Assembly (NCBI GenBank): GCA_964418585.1
Contig: CAYQMG010000050.1
Coordinates: 29,392 to 93,391 of the forward strand
Origin: JAJRTE01 sp964418585
GTDB taxonomy: Bacteria; Myxococcota_A; UBA796; JAJRTE01
Reading direction: 5' to 3'
DNA length: 64,000 bases
The notes beneath the pieces were generated by a model. The model searched no databases. It was not told the origin of the DNA and saw only the letters and a list, made by a program, of their open reading frames with translations. Shown here one piece after another: positions 44,736 to 53,371 of the stretch. Position 1 is the first letter of the stretch. Each line of letters opens with the position of its first letter. Position numbers and translations under genes: made by a program.

Positions 44736-45446
44736 ATGTGGATAGACATCGCTGCCATCGTATTGCTGGTCATCTTCACCTTGTTGGGATACGCCCGAGG
44801 TCTGTTCTCTCAGGCATGGTCCCTGGGCTCGCTCATCGCCGCGTTCGTCGGCGCGCGCCCTCTCTACACCTTCCTTCATGGCCGCTTCGGACTGGGAAGC
44901 GACGACTCCCTCCTGGGCGCTTGGCTCGTCCAGCTCCTCGTCGGGGTCGCCCTCTATGTGGTGCTCCTGGTGCTGGGGTACTTGCTGGAAAAGGCCCTGG
45001 TCGAGCGGTTCAAGATCATCTCCGCCGGGAACCGGGTGCTGGGTGGACTTGTCGGGCTCGTCAAAGGAACCGCCGGCGTGGTCGTCGCGCTCTGGCTGAT
45101 CGGCTTCATCGCGCTCATGAGTCCTTCCCGGAGCAGCCCATGGCGCGAACAACTGGCCCAGTCCCAGACCGCCACCTGGACGGCCCCCTACAACCCCCTC
45201 AACCTGTTCCTGTTGGCCCGTGTGCGACCCTACCTCCCCAGGTCTGCAACCGGGAGCAGCAGGGAGCCAGTGACGCCGCCCTCATCCGTGGCGGAACGCT
45301 CGAGCTTCAAGGCGCTGTTGAGCGACCAGGCGTTCCTGGAAGCGTATCGGGAACGGGCCTATTTCCAGATTCTCCTCAACCCATCGTTCCAGCGGCTGGT
45401 GCTCGACACCGAGTTGATGCAGCAATTGGAGCGTAGTCGACACTGA
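44736..45446 (+). CDS. cvpA: CvpA family membrane protein
   Basis: A 236-residue inner-membrane protein with four helices in its first 130 residues (IDIAAIVLLVIFTLLGYARG at the start, GLVGLVKGTAGVVVALWLIG near the end of that region), typical of CvpA. In other bacteria the family is tied to envelope homeostasis. The C-terminal 100 residues are soluble and lineage-specific. Confidence 0.8.
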   Translation: MWIDIAAIVLLVIFTLLGYARGLFSQAWSLGSLIAAFVGARPLYTFLHGRFGLGSDDSLLGAWLVQLLVGVALYVVLLVLGYLLEKALVERFKIISAGNRVLGGLVGLVKGTAGVVVALWLIGFIALMSPSRSSPWREQLAQSQTATWTAPYNPLNLFLLARVRPYLPRSATGSSREPVTPPSSVAERSSFKALLSDQAFLEAYRERAYFQILLNPSFQRLVLDTELMQQLERSRH

Positions 45447-45459
45447 CAGGAGTCTCCCC

Positions 45460-46038
45460 ATGCGCCCTTTCCATCCAAGCTGGACCCTGTTGACCGCAGG
45501 CGTTCTCCTCGCGGCAATGCCCCGCACCGGCGAGGTCCGGGCAGAGCCGAAACCAGCCAAGGAATTCGCGCTGCCCGACCTGAACGGTCGCGTCCGGACC
45601 CTGTCGGAACAACGAGGGAAGGTCGTCGTGCTCACTTTCTGGGCCACCTGGTGCGGGCCGTGCCGAATCGAGCTGCCCCGGCTTCACGAGGTATACAAGC
45701 GACACAAGCGGGAGGCCTTCGAGGTCTACGCCATCAACGTGGACAACGCCTGGACCGTGGCCCTCGTCCCCGCGTTCGCCGAGCAGTTGAGACTGAGCTT
45801 TCCGGTGTTGTTGGACACCGACAACAAGGTAGCCATGGGCTACGACCCTCGAGGGGTGATCCCGTTTACGGTGGTGGTGGACCACGAAGGCCGCATACGG
45901 CACATGCATTCCGGCTACACTCCGGGCGACGAGGTCAAACTTGAGCGAGAGATCGTCAAATTGTTGCAGGCCGCCGAAGCTGCGCACACCAAGGAGCAAG
46001 AGGAGCCCGGAAGCGGGAAAAAGCCGGCGGCCGGGTAG
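45460..46038 (+). CDS. TlpA-like periplasmic thioredoxin
   Basis: A 192-residue exported thiol-disulfide protein with active site WCGPC (Cys65, Cys68), signal peptide at the N-terminus and IPFTVVVDHEGRI with the conserved cis-Pro region. It may reduce or oxidise disulfides, for instance in cytochrome c maturation. It follows cvpA by 13 bases with AGGAGT upstream. A Lys/Glu-rich tail ends the protein. Confidence 0.85.
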   Translation: MRPFHPSWTLLTAGVLLAAMPRTGEVRAEPKPAKEFALPDLNGRVRTLSEQRGKVVVLTFWATWCGPCRIELPRLHEVYKRHKREAFEVYAINVDNAWTVALVPAFAEQLRLSFPVLLDTDNKVAMGYDPRGVIPFTVVVDHEGRIRHMHSGYTPGDEVKLEREIVKLLQAAEAAHTKEQEEPGSGKKPAAG

Positions 46039-46084
46039 GACGCCGAGGAATGTGCGTTCATCGACGAAACATGGAGAAGGTGCC

Positions 46085-47035
46085 ATGAGCCTACGTCACT
46101 GTCTGTTGTTGCCTGTCATTGCTTCCCTCTGGTGCGCAGGGACGTCGTCCGCCGAAGTGCTGGCAATCAAGAGTGTTCAGGCTTCCTCGACTGCACCGGA
46201 AGAAGCCGGGATCTCATTTGCCCCGGAAAAGGCGGTGGATGGGAGAGTCAGCACTTACTGGGCCGAGGGGGAGGACAGCGCGGGCCTTGGAGACTGGATC
46301 CAGTTCAACTTCGGGAAGGAGGTGACCATTTCCCGTGTCGTGATCTACAGCGGCAACTGGGACAGCCACGAGTTCTTCCTTCGGCACAACCGGCTGAAGC
46401 GGATTCAACTCAAGTTTTCGGACCGTTCCAGCCAGCATTTCGATCTGGAGGACAAGATGGACCGGCAGGTCATCACATTGAGCAAGCCGGTCAAGACGCG
46501 CATGGTCCGCCTGGTCCTCAAGGAAGTCTATTCGGGGAGCACCTTCAACGTGACGTGCCTGGCGGAAATCCAGTTCCAGAACGATCGACCGGGGAAGGTT
46601 CTGGATCGGGTTCAGGCCACCGCCACATCGGCACTTCCGCCCGACAGCGCCGGCTCCTACGGGGCCGACAGGCTGGTCGACGGGGTGGAAGACTTGGTCT
46701 GGTGCGAAGGGAAGAAGAAAGGACCGGGCATCGGCGAGACCATCACCCTTCGTTGGACCGATCCCGTGCCGCTCAAGGAGATCGCCATCCTCAATGGGGT
46801 CGCCTACAGCGAGGAGACCTATCTCAAGAACAATCGCGTGTCCCGCCTCCGCGTCCAGGTGGGGGACACCCCGCCACGCGAAGTTGCGATCGACGACCGG
46901 TTCGGGGTCTACCAGACCATCCCCCTCGAGGGACTCACCGGGTCCCAACTCACCTTGACCGTGCTCGACGTGGTCCGCGGCACACGGTTCGACGACACCT
47001 GTATCTCGGAAATCCGGATCGTACCGGCCCGGTGA
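46085..47035 (+). CDS. Exported protein with two tandem NADase-type glycan-binding/discoidin-like domains
   Basis: A 316-residue exported protein. After the signal peptide (LLLPVIASLWCAGTSSA) two copies of a beta-jelly-roll domain are seen. Copy one shows AVDGRVSTYWAEG, DWIQFNFG, YSGNW and HNRLKRIQLKF; copy two shows LVDGVEDLVWCEG, ETITLRW, LNGVAY and NNRVSRLRVQV. This pattern is the NADase-type glycan-binding/discoidin-like family. The ATG at 46085 follows GGAGAAGGTGCC. There is no attached catalytic domain. Confidence 0.75.
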   Translation: MSLRHCLLLPVIASLWCAGTSSAEVLAIKSVQASSTAPEEAGISFAPEKAVDGRVSTYWAEGEDSAGLGDWIQFNFGKEVTISRVVIYSGNWDSHEFFLRHNRLKRIQLKFSDRSSQHFDLEDKMDRQVITLSKPVKTRMVRLVLKEVYSGSTFNVTCLAEIQFQNDRPGKVLDRVQATATSALPPDSAGSYGADRLVDGVEDLVWCEGKKKGPGIGETITLRWTDPVPLKEIAILNGVAYSEETYLKNNRVSRLRVQVGDTPPREVAIDDRFGVYQTIPLEGLTGSQLTLTVLDVVRGTRFDDTCISEIRIVPAR

Positions 47036-47043
47036 CCTCTCCC

Positions 47044-47580
47044 TCAGGGCAACTCCAACTCGACGGCCGTGGAGATCGAGAACAGCCCATAGACCGTCCC
47101 ATCCGCTCGAGTCAGTGCCCCATGGAAAGTCACCACCACACCGGTGTCGCGCCCGGATTTCCAGGCATATTCCCGTGACTCCCCCACCAGTGGGGACCAC
47201 TCCATCGTGGCCTCGTCCGTCATCACCACCACACGTGCCGCACCAGGGCCGGAAGGTGCAGCCACACACTGCACGTACAGGGTTCCCGTCTCGTCCCCGA
47301 CATACCACTGAATGGTCTCACCGGGCACCAGTTTCAGCCACTGGGCCGTCGGTGGCAACACACGGTCCACTCGAGCCCGCTGCTTGTCGAGGCCGACCGC
47401 GATGGACTCGGTCTGAAGCGAATGAGCGTCCACCCTTTTCTGCAACTCGACCAACTCCTGTTCCAGCCGCGCCACATCGCGCTCAAGACGCCCATGGCGA
47501 CCGACCGCACACCCTGCCATGGCCGCGACCGCCACGACCACCGCCACCCAGGACCGGGCAAGACCTCCAACGCGCATCAC
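47044..47580 (-). CDS. Small lipoprotein with coiled-coil
   Basis: A 178-residue predicted lipoprotein with lipobox AMAGC after a hydrophobic signal (WVAVVVAVAAMAGC), then a heptad-like coiled coil (LERDVARLEQELVELQKRV) and a C-terminal beta region. I do not recognise a family. It stands alone on the minus strand, with stops of the neighbouring plus-strand gene eight bases away. Confidence 0.6.
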   Translation of the reverse strand: MMRVGGLARSWVAVVVAVAAMAGCAVGRHGRLERDVARLEQELVELQKRVDAHSLQTESIAVGLDKQRARVDRVLPPTAQWLKLVPGETIQWYVGDETGTLYVQCVAAPSGPGAARVVVMTDEATMEWSPLVGESREYAWKSGRDTGVVVTFHGALTRADGTVYGLFSISTAVELELP

Positions 47581-47942
47581 CTACCTCCCATCACCCAGCC
47601 ATCCCTCGAGCAGCCCCCCGCTTCCTCCACTCGTCGGTGGACGATACAAGGTCCAGCCCCGTTTGTCAGCCCGAAAGTCCGACCACCGGCCCGGAACTCT
47701 CCCCGCAACAGCGCAACGCCCCCTTGCAGCCCGAAACCACGCCCCCCATGAACCGCCCCGCCCAGCCGGACACGGAACCGTAGGCAACGCGCATCGCGAT
47801 GTGCTATCATGAGAATCGGCACCGTCAGTGTGTCGTAGTTTCGATCCGGCACGCCGTGAATACACCGTCGGCTCGCCTCGCCGCACGCACGATGTGGCGT
47901 ACCGGAATCCCGGAGTTCTGCTGAATGGCTAGGAGCATGAGC
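47581..47942. other. Divergent intergenic region with an extended -10
   Basis: This 362-base region holds TGCTATCAT at 47802-47810 on the plus strand, an extended -10 (TATCAT, five of six) about 133 bases before the vWA lipoprotein start. No -35 is recognisable. A 444-codon minus-strand frame runs through it antisense to the next gene and lacks protein-like composition. Confidence 0.4.
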
Positions 47943-49085
47943 ATGGTGAGACAGAAGGGCGTCGAGCGGTTGCTGCTGAGCTGGCTTCTCCTGGGGGTTG
48001 TGAGCGCGGCCGGCTGTTCCGGAGACGTCAGTCTCGGCCACGCGGAGTGGACCGACTCTTTCCTCCAGTCGGCCTCCCTGTCCGTGGACGTGCTGTTCGT
48101 GGTAGACAACTCGCTCAGCATGCAAGGACCGGGCCAGGAGCACGAACGGGTCGTGGAGGCGTTCGAAGATTTCGTCGCCAACCTGAGCGAGAACAAATCG
48201 AATTTCCACATTGGAATCACCACCACCGACCTGGACCAGGATCTGGACAACGGCGGGACCAAGGGGCGCCTGAAGGAGTTCTCCGAGACCCAACGGCAGG
48301 AAGCGTGTGCCGCCGAACCCGATGCCGAGTCCCGCGACGCCTGCCTTTCGGAACTCGAGCCCTACGTGGGCCACCGATACATCACCTCGGACATGCCCCC
48401 TTCCGTCTACCAGGCCATCTTCCAGGAGATGGTCTACAACCTCGGGGAAGGGAGCGGATGGGAAAAAGGCCTGTGGGCCGCAAAGCTTGCCCTCTACCCC
48501 CAAAGCGAAGGCGGAAACGGCGACACCTGGAATGCGGGGTTCATGCGCGACGACGCCAAGCTCGCCATCATCTTCATCAGCGACGAGGACGACTGCTCCG
48601 ACGAAGGCAACCCGCTCGAGGGCGAAGAGCAGGCCGAATGCTACACCCATGCAGACCAACTGAGACCCGTCTTCGAGTATGTGGCCGACTACCAGGCACT
48701 CAAAATCCACGATGACGACATCATCCTCTCCGCCATCGTCGGTCCCCAGGGCGAAAGCAACGACACCGAATGCGGCGCCAATACTTCCGCCGGCACCCGC
48801 TACATCAACGCAGTCCAGGCGTTCGATGGCGTCGTCGGCAACATCTGCGAAACCAACTTCTCCGGCATCCTCGGAGAAATGGGGCTCAGCGCCGCCGGCA
48901 TCCGAACTCATTTCGTCCTTTCACGAATTCCCGACCCAGAAACCATCCGGGTCAGCGTCAACGGCCGGGACATGCCCGCTTCCGAAGGCTGGGCCTACGA
49001 CGCGGTAAGCAATGCCGTCGATTTCTTTGGCGACGGGATCCCGCCCAGGGACTCCACCATCGTCATCAGCTATCGACTCGGCTGA
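47943..49085 (+). CDS. vWA-domain lipoprotein
   Basis: About 380 residues. The signal peptide (LLLSWLLLGVVSAAGC) has a good lipobox. A von Willebrand A domain follows with an intact MIDAS (VLFVVDNSLSM), GITTTD, and IIFISDEDDCSD. Such proteins usually bind ligands in a metal-dependent way on the cell surface. Cys residues are frequent. I prefer the ATG at 47943, with AGGAG seven bases upstream, over ATGs at 47925 and 47937. Confidence 0.75.
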   Translation: MVRQKGVERLLLSWLLLGVVSAAGCSGDVSLGHAEWTDSFLQSASLSVDVLFVVDNSLSMQGPGQEHERVVEAFEDFVANLSENKSNFHIGITTTDLDQDLDNGGTKGRLKEFSETQRQEACAAEPDAESRDACLSELEPYVGHRYITSDMPPSVYQAIFQEMVYNLGEGSGWEKGLWAAKLALYPQSEGGNGDTWNAGFMRDDAKLAIIFISDEDDCSDEGNPLEGEEQAECYTHADQLRPVFEYVADYQALKIHDDDIILSAIVGPQGESNDTECGANTSAGTRYINAVQAFDGVVGNICETNFSGILGEMGLSAAGIRTHFVLSRIPDPETIRVSVNGRDMPASEGWAYDAVSNAVDFFGDGIPPRDSTIVISYRLG

Positions 49086-49524
49086 CGCCCCCTTCCATCC
49101 TCCTCCGCACCCCGCCGCTCACTCGCCCGACGACCTGCCATCTCCCCCCACGATCACCGGACCAGGCACTCATGGCCCCGCGTGGCTTGCCCGCCACCCA
49201 ACAATTCGAGCGGTGTGGAAGAACCTGGAACCCGTTCTCGAGTGAAGAAAAAAATACCCCTCTCCGCCCGAACCGACCGGAAAAGGAGCCAGGCTAACCC
49301 CCAACGAACAGGTGGGCTTCATTTTACCACTTCTGGCTTCCCTTCCTTGAAGGGCGTGCGCTCCATGGCAAGGGACGAATCCCATGGGAGTTATCAAAGG
49401 AGTTAGTGGTACTCCAACCGTATCGGACCCGTGCGAAGAGGGTCGAGGTCAGCATACCGGTTCTTTCCCGATGTTGCAAGCGAATAAGGGGGAGGCGCGT
49501 GGCGGAAACGGGTTCGAGTGCGGC

Positions 49525-49554
49525 CCGAGTTATCCACAGCTGTGGATAACTCGG
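49525..49554. repeat. 30-bp perfect palindrome built from two inverted DnaA boxes
   Basis: The left half-site is CCGAGTTATCCACAG and the right half is its exact reverse complement. Each contains TTATCCACA, the consensus DnaA box, at 49530-49538 (plus) and 49541-49549 (minus), two bases apart. Such long perfect symmetry is unlikely by chance. Confidence 0.75.
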
Positions 49555-49693
49555 AAACTGACCGAATCCACGACACAATCGGAATGCTTCGACCGTAACC
49601 CGTTGAAATTACGCAATTATCACGCAAGAACGCGCACCTTCCACACGACGCCTCAATTGAGAATTCGTTAGCCATGACCAAGGATTGGGCACG

Positions 49694-49714
49694 TTATCCA
49701 CAACCTTGTCCACA
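49694..49714 (+). repeat. Two further DnaA boxes in direct orientation
   Basis: TTATCCACA (49694-49702) is a perfect box and TTGTCCACA (49706-49714) differs at one position. They lie about 145 bases from the palindromic pair, across an AT-rich stretch. Confidence 0.65.
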
Positions 49715-49763
49715 CCCCCTGTGGGCAGATTTCCCCCGGGCACGCCGACCGGGGAAATTGAAG

Positions 49764-49791
49764 TTGACACCTCATGCCGAGTCATTATATG
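49764..49791 (+). promoter_or_regulatory. Likely promoter of pal
   Basis: A perfect -35 TTGACA (49764-49769) is followed after 16 bases by TATATG (49786-49791), four of six at the -10. The start point would be about 115 bases before the pal ATG. Confidence 0.5.
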
Positions 49792-49911
49792 ACTAGCAGG
49801 CGAAGGCCAAGGGAAGTCATTCATGGACGTGACGCAAGGAGTGGCTGCTGAGCTTGACAACGTGACGCAGCCTTGTCCCGTCTAGGCACACGAAGCATGG
49901 GGTAGGTCAGG

Positions 49912-50646
49912 ATGAGCAGGAACAGGGTTTGCCGGGCGTTGTTTTTGACCGTGGTCCTTGCGGGGATCGTTCTGGTAGCTGGGTGCAAGAAGCGAGTGGA
50001 CGAAACACCGGTCCCGACGCCGCCTCCGGAGCCTATCTCGATCTCTTCAGTGGATCCGAGCAGTGGGCATGCGGACAAGAGCACCGAGGTTGTGATCACG
50101 GGGAAGGGTTTCAAGGAAGGCGCGACGGTGTCGATCGGGGACACTCCTGCGACGGGGGTGCAGTACGAGTCGGCGACCACGATTCGGGCCACGGTGCCGG
50201 CCGGACTTGCGGTGGGTGCTCATGATGTGAAGGTGACGATTCCCGAAGGTCGTTCTGCGCTGTTGAAGGGGGGGTTCCTGGTGTTGCAGGCCGTTCCGCC
50301 CGAACCCGAGGTTCCCGAGTGTGAGATCGAGCGGGTATACTTTGATTTCGACGTGGCCACGTTGTCGGATGAAGCGCGTTTGACGCTTCAGCGGGATGCC
50401 GAGTGTCTGAAGCAGAAGAAGGCGGTCCGAATCGAAGTGGAGGGGCATGCGGACGAACGTGGGAGTACGGACTACAACCTGGCGCTTGGGCAGCGTCGAG
50501 CGGACGAAGTTCGGAATTATCTCTACCAACTCGGGATCAAGAACATCACAACCATCAGCTACGGCGAGGAGAAGCCGCTGGATCCAGCCAGCAACGAGTA
50601 TGCCTGGAGCAAGAATCGCCGGGCGGAGATCAACATCCTCGAGTAG
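49912..50646 (+). CDS. pal: Peptidoglycan-associated lipoprotein (Pal) with an extra IPT/TIG domain
   Basis: Pal anchors the outer membrane to peptidoglycan in the Tol-Pal system. The 244-residue protein has a lipobox (LVAGC), then an IPT/TIG-like immunoglobulin fold (ISSVDPSSGHADKSTEVVITGKGF to about residue 130), then the C-terminal OmpA domain with YFDFDVATLSDEA and VEGHADERGSTDYNLALGQRRA, which binds diaminopimelate. Typical Pal lacks the TIG domain. Other Tol genes are not in the window, but the next gene is CpoB-like. Confidence 0.85.
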   Translation: MSRNRVCRALFLTVVLAGIVLVAGCKKRVDETPVPTPPPEPISISSVDPSSGHADKSTEVVITGKGFKEGATVSIGDTPATGVQYESATTIRATVPAGLAVGAHDVKVTIPEGRSALLKGGFLVLQAVPPEPEVPECEIERVYFDFDVATLSDEARLTLQRDAECLKQKKAVRIEVEGHADERGSTDYNLALGQRRADEVRNYLYQLGIKNITTISYGEEKPLDPASNEYAWSKNRRAEINILE

Positions 50647-50649
50647 TGG

Positions 50650-51606
50650 ATGAAACCCTGTATGCTCTCTCGCCTGCGATCAGCAGCGTTGTCCGGCCAC
50701 GGAGCAACCTCCAGGCGGCTCCTCCGGTGGGGGAACCGTGGGGTGCTCGTGGGGATCGCCCTTGCGAGTGTCGGCTGTGTAATCGATCGGACCGGGCAAA
50801 GCGCCTCGCTCACGCTCCAGCAAGATCTCGCCCTCACGCACACGCAAGTTCAGGCGCTTCAACGCCGGGTGGACGACGAATTGTCGCGCACCAGTGCGCG
50901 GCTGGTTGAGGCGGAGGAGACCGCGCAGTTGAGCCGGCGCAACCTGGCCGATTCCGGGGCGCTTCTCACGACCATGGTCACGGAACTTCAGGCGTTGCGC
51001 GGCACGTTCGAGGAGTTCAGCCACCAGGTTGAGGAGGGGGACGAGCGCCTGGAGCGATTTCAGGCGGACATTGATTTCCGCCTGGAGGAGTTTGAGAAGC
51101 GTCTGGCAGCCACCGAGGCGGCCCTGGCCTACCTGGGGCTTCCAGCCCAACTTCCCGCTTCCGGCGACGGGGCAGGGAACGGGGCTGAACCATCTGCGTC
51201 GAGTCCCTCGTCAAATGCCGACGACGCCATTGGCGCCGAGGAGACGCTGGCGCGGGCGCGGAAGTATTTCGAAGCGGGAGAGTACCGGGTCACCCAGGCG
51301 TTCTTGAAAGAGTTCGACCAGAGGTTCCCTGACGATCCTCGTCGGGAGGAAGCCTTTTTCCTGCTCGGAGAGAGCTACTACCGGGACGGGCAGCCCATGC
51401 AGGCCATCCAGGCATACCAGGCGCTGATTGATGCATTTCCCACCAGTGACCGGATTCCCTTGGTGATGCTTCGACAGGGAGAGGCATTGCGGGCCATGGG
51501 CGAGGATGAAGATGCTCGGGTTTTCTTTGCCGAACTCGTCAGAGTCTACCCCGGCACAGACGCCGCCGCCAAGGCAAAGGCCTACCTGGATCAGTCGGGT
51601 CCCTAG
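50650..51606 (+). CDS. cpoB: CpoB/YbgF-like cell-division coordinator lipoprotein
   Basis: CpoB couples Tol-Pal function to septal peptidoglycan synthesis. The 318-residue protein has a signal peptide with lipobox-like VGC, a long coiled coil (LALTHTQVQALQRRVDDEL and following, to about residue 160), and a C-terminal TPR region (ARARKYFEAGEYRVTQAFLK, ESYYRDGQPMQAIQAYQALI). It begins three bases after the pal stop. Lipoprotein anchoring is unlike the soluble E. coli CpoB. Confidence 0.8.
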   Translation: MKPCMLSRLRSAALSGHGATSRRLLRWGNRGVLVGIALASVGCVIDRTGQSASLTLQQDLALTHTQVQALQRRVDDELSRTSARLVEAEETAQLSRRNLADSGALLTTMVTELQALRGTFEEFSHQVEEGDERLERFQADIDFRLEEFEKRLAATEAALAYLGLPAQLPASGDGAGNGAEPSASSPSSNADDAIGAEETLARARKYFEAGEYRVTQAFLKEFDQRFPDDPRREEAFFLLGESYYRDGQPMQAIQAYQALIDAFPTSDRIPLVMLRQGEALRAMGEDEDARVFFAELVRVYPGTDAAAKAKAYLDQSGP

Positions 51607-51742
51607 CAATCCCGTGGAAGGGCGACACCGAGTACCCGGTATTTCCCCGGTGTTCGGCCGTGCCCGTCCATCATCGACCTGGCGCAGGGGTCTGCCGTCT
51701 CGACGCCCCCTGGACAGGGAGGAACGTTCAAGGAGGTTGCCG

Positions 51743-53371
51743 ATGTCCTCTTCCAGACTCGTCGCTGCCCTCGGTGCACTCTGTCTCCTGGTGGCCCTAC
51801 CCGGATGTCGTCGAGTGGAAACCGATACTCAGCGCCCCGGCGCCGGCTTGACCCTTGTCTACTCTGCCAACATCATGGGGGAGATCGAGCCGTGCGGTTG
51901 ACCCAGCAATCCCCTTGGCGGTCTTGCCAAGCGAACCACGGTCGTGAGGGAGCAAACCGGGCCCGACGCCCCCCGGCCCGCCATCGTCGTCGATGCCGGC
52001 GACCTGCTGGCTCCCTATGCCAACCTGTTGGCCGGCGACAAGGAACAGCGACGCATGAAAGCCGAACTGATCCTCGAGACGCTGGCCAAGACACGTATCG
52101 ACGCCCTCACCGTGGGTCGGCCGGATTTCGCCTTTGGCGTCGACTTCCTGGTGCGGAGCGCCCGCGCCTGGGGGCTTCCCTATGTGTGCGCCAACCTGCG
52201 GGACCGCGAGAGCGGGGAACTCATCTTCCCGGCCTCCACCCTCCTTCAGGCAGGTTCTCTTCGCGTGGGCGTCCTCGGCATCGTGGGCACCGGTTTCATT
52301 GCCCCCGGACTGGAGGTTGTGGACCCCATCTCAGCTGCACGAGAGGCCGTCGACGACCTACGGACTCGAGGCGCGGACTTGGTGGTGGCCCTTGCCAACC
52401 AGTCCGCCCCGGACAACGACCGGCTGGCAAGAAAGGTGAAAGGGATCGACATCATCGTGGCCGGGTCGTCTCATCGCAAACTCGATCCACCTCTCGTGGA
52501 GGCTGACACGTTGATTCTGGAACCGGGCAGCAAGGGCAAGTATCTGGGGGTGCTGGAACTCTATCTCCACGAAGGGGCTCACGGCTTTACCGACATGCAG
52601 GAACGGCGGAGAAAGCAGGAGCGGGCCGAACGATTCCGCCACCGGATCACGGCCGTGCAAGCGCGCCTCAAGGAAACCACCGACCCACGGGAGCAGCGAC
52701 GCCTTCAACATCGACTCGACCTGTTCGAAAAAGCCATTCGAGAGGCGGAGGCAGAGGAAGCGCAGCCTGACGGTACGCATCGATTCATCAACCGTATCGT
52801 CCCTCTTGCCAGGACCATTCCGGACGACCCGGAAGTAGCACGTCTGGTGAACGCTGCCCTTCAACGGATGAGTCGAGCGACCCGGGGAACGGTGGGGGAA
52901 TCCGGGACGACCGCCTCCCCGTCGCCGTTCGTGGGAGCCGACGCCTGCGCCGATTGCCACGAACTCGAGTACGCGCAATGGAAGGAAACGCCCCACGCCG
53001 GAGCCTATCAGGCGCTCGAGGCCCGACACCGACAGCTCGACTATCAGTGTTTTGGCTGCCACGTCACCGGACACGACCAACCTGGAGGCCCTTCGAGTCC
53101 CCTGTCGGTCGGATTCCTGCGAGACGTGCAGTGCGAAGCCTGCCATGGGCCCCGGAAAGCACACGTCGAGGCCTCTGGAAAAACACAGCCTCCTCCTCCG
53201 GTCGATGAAGCCTTGTGCCGCCGTTGCCATACCGAAGAGCAGACGCGCGGCCAGTTCGATTTCGTCACCTATCTGCCTCGGGTGGATCATTCATCCGCGC
53301 GTCGGGCGGGGACCCCGACGATTGCACCGGAGGTATCGCCTGCGTCACCGGGTCAAGGGAGTGTTCCGTGA
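51743..53371 (+). CDS. Predicted selenoprotein: metallophosphoesterase-like, tetrahaem cytochrome c lipoprotein (UGA read as Sec)
   Basis: One frame of 543 codons is interrupted only by TGA at 51899-51901. AGGAGG lies six bases before the ATG. A lipoprotein signal (LVALPGC) is followed by a 5'-nucleotidase/metallophosphoesterase-like domain: LVYSANIMGEIEPCG, then TGA, then PSNPLGGLAKR, VVDAGD, VGRPDFAFG and VAGSSHR. Family members carry PCGC here, so the TGA stands at the second Cys (residue 53, motif Cys51-Gly-Sec). Several metal ligands (ND-H, GNHE) are missing, so phosphatase activity is doubtful. A coiled-coil-like segment follows at about 285-345. Four CxxCH haem sites start at Cys402, 436, 464 and 492, resembling cytochrome c554-type domains. 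A SECIS-like hairpin follows the TGA. The stop overlaps the tsaD ATG by one base. Function is unknown; periplasmic redox chemistry is likely. Confidence 0.82.
51899..51931 (+). promoter_or_regulatory. In-frame UGA plus bacterial SECIS-like hairpin
   Basis: UGA is at 51899-51901. After 18 bases comes the loop GGUCUU (51920-51925), closed by CUUGGC (51914-51919) and GCCAAG (51926-51931), a perfect six-base-pair stem. Bacterial SECIS elements lie in the coding region directly after UGA and need a G among the first two loop bases, at about 16-37 bases spacing; E. coli fdhF has the same GGUCU at, as I recall, the same distance. SelB would deliver Sec-tRNA here. Confidence 0.85.

Larger units (their letters stand above)
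49086..49911. other. Long non-coding region with DnaA boxes
   Basis: This 826-base region, the longest gap in the window, contains no plausible gene and is visibly richer in A+T than its surroundings (for example 49597-49680). It holds three perfect and one near-perfect DnaA boxes and a likely promoter for pal. It resembles a replication origin or a DnaA-binding locus; see the finding. Confidence 0.5.

Noticed and set aside
47577..48911. Long minus-strand open frame of 444 codons
   Set aside because: It is antisense to the vWA lipoprotein, which has a signal peptide, lipobox, MIDAS motif and ribosome-binding site; the minus-strand frame has low-complexity Gly/Val/Asp composition.
51899..51901. 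Nonsense mutation making a pseudogene
   Set aside because: The frame stays open on both sides, the position matches a family Cys, and a SECIS-like hairpin follows at the right distance, so Sec decoding fits better.
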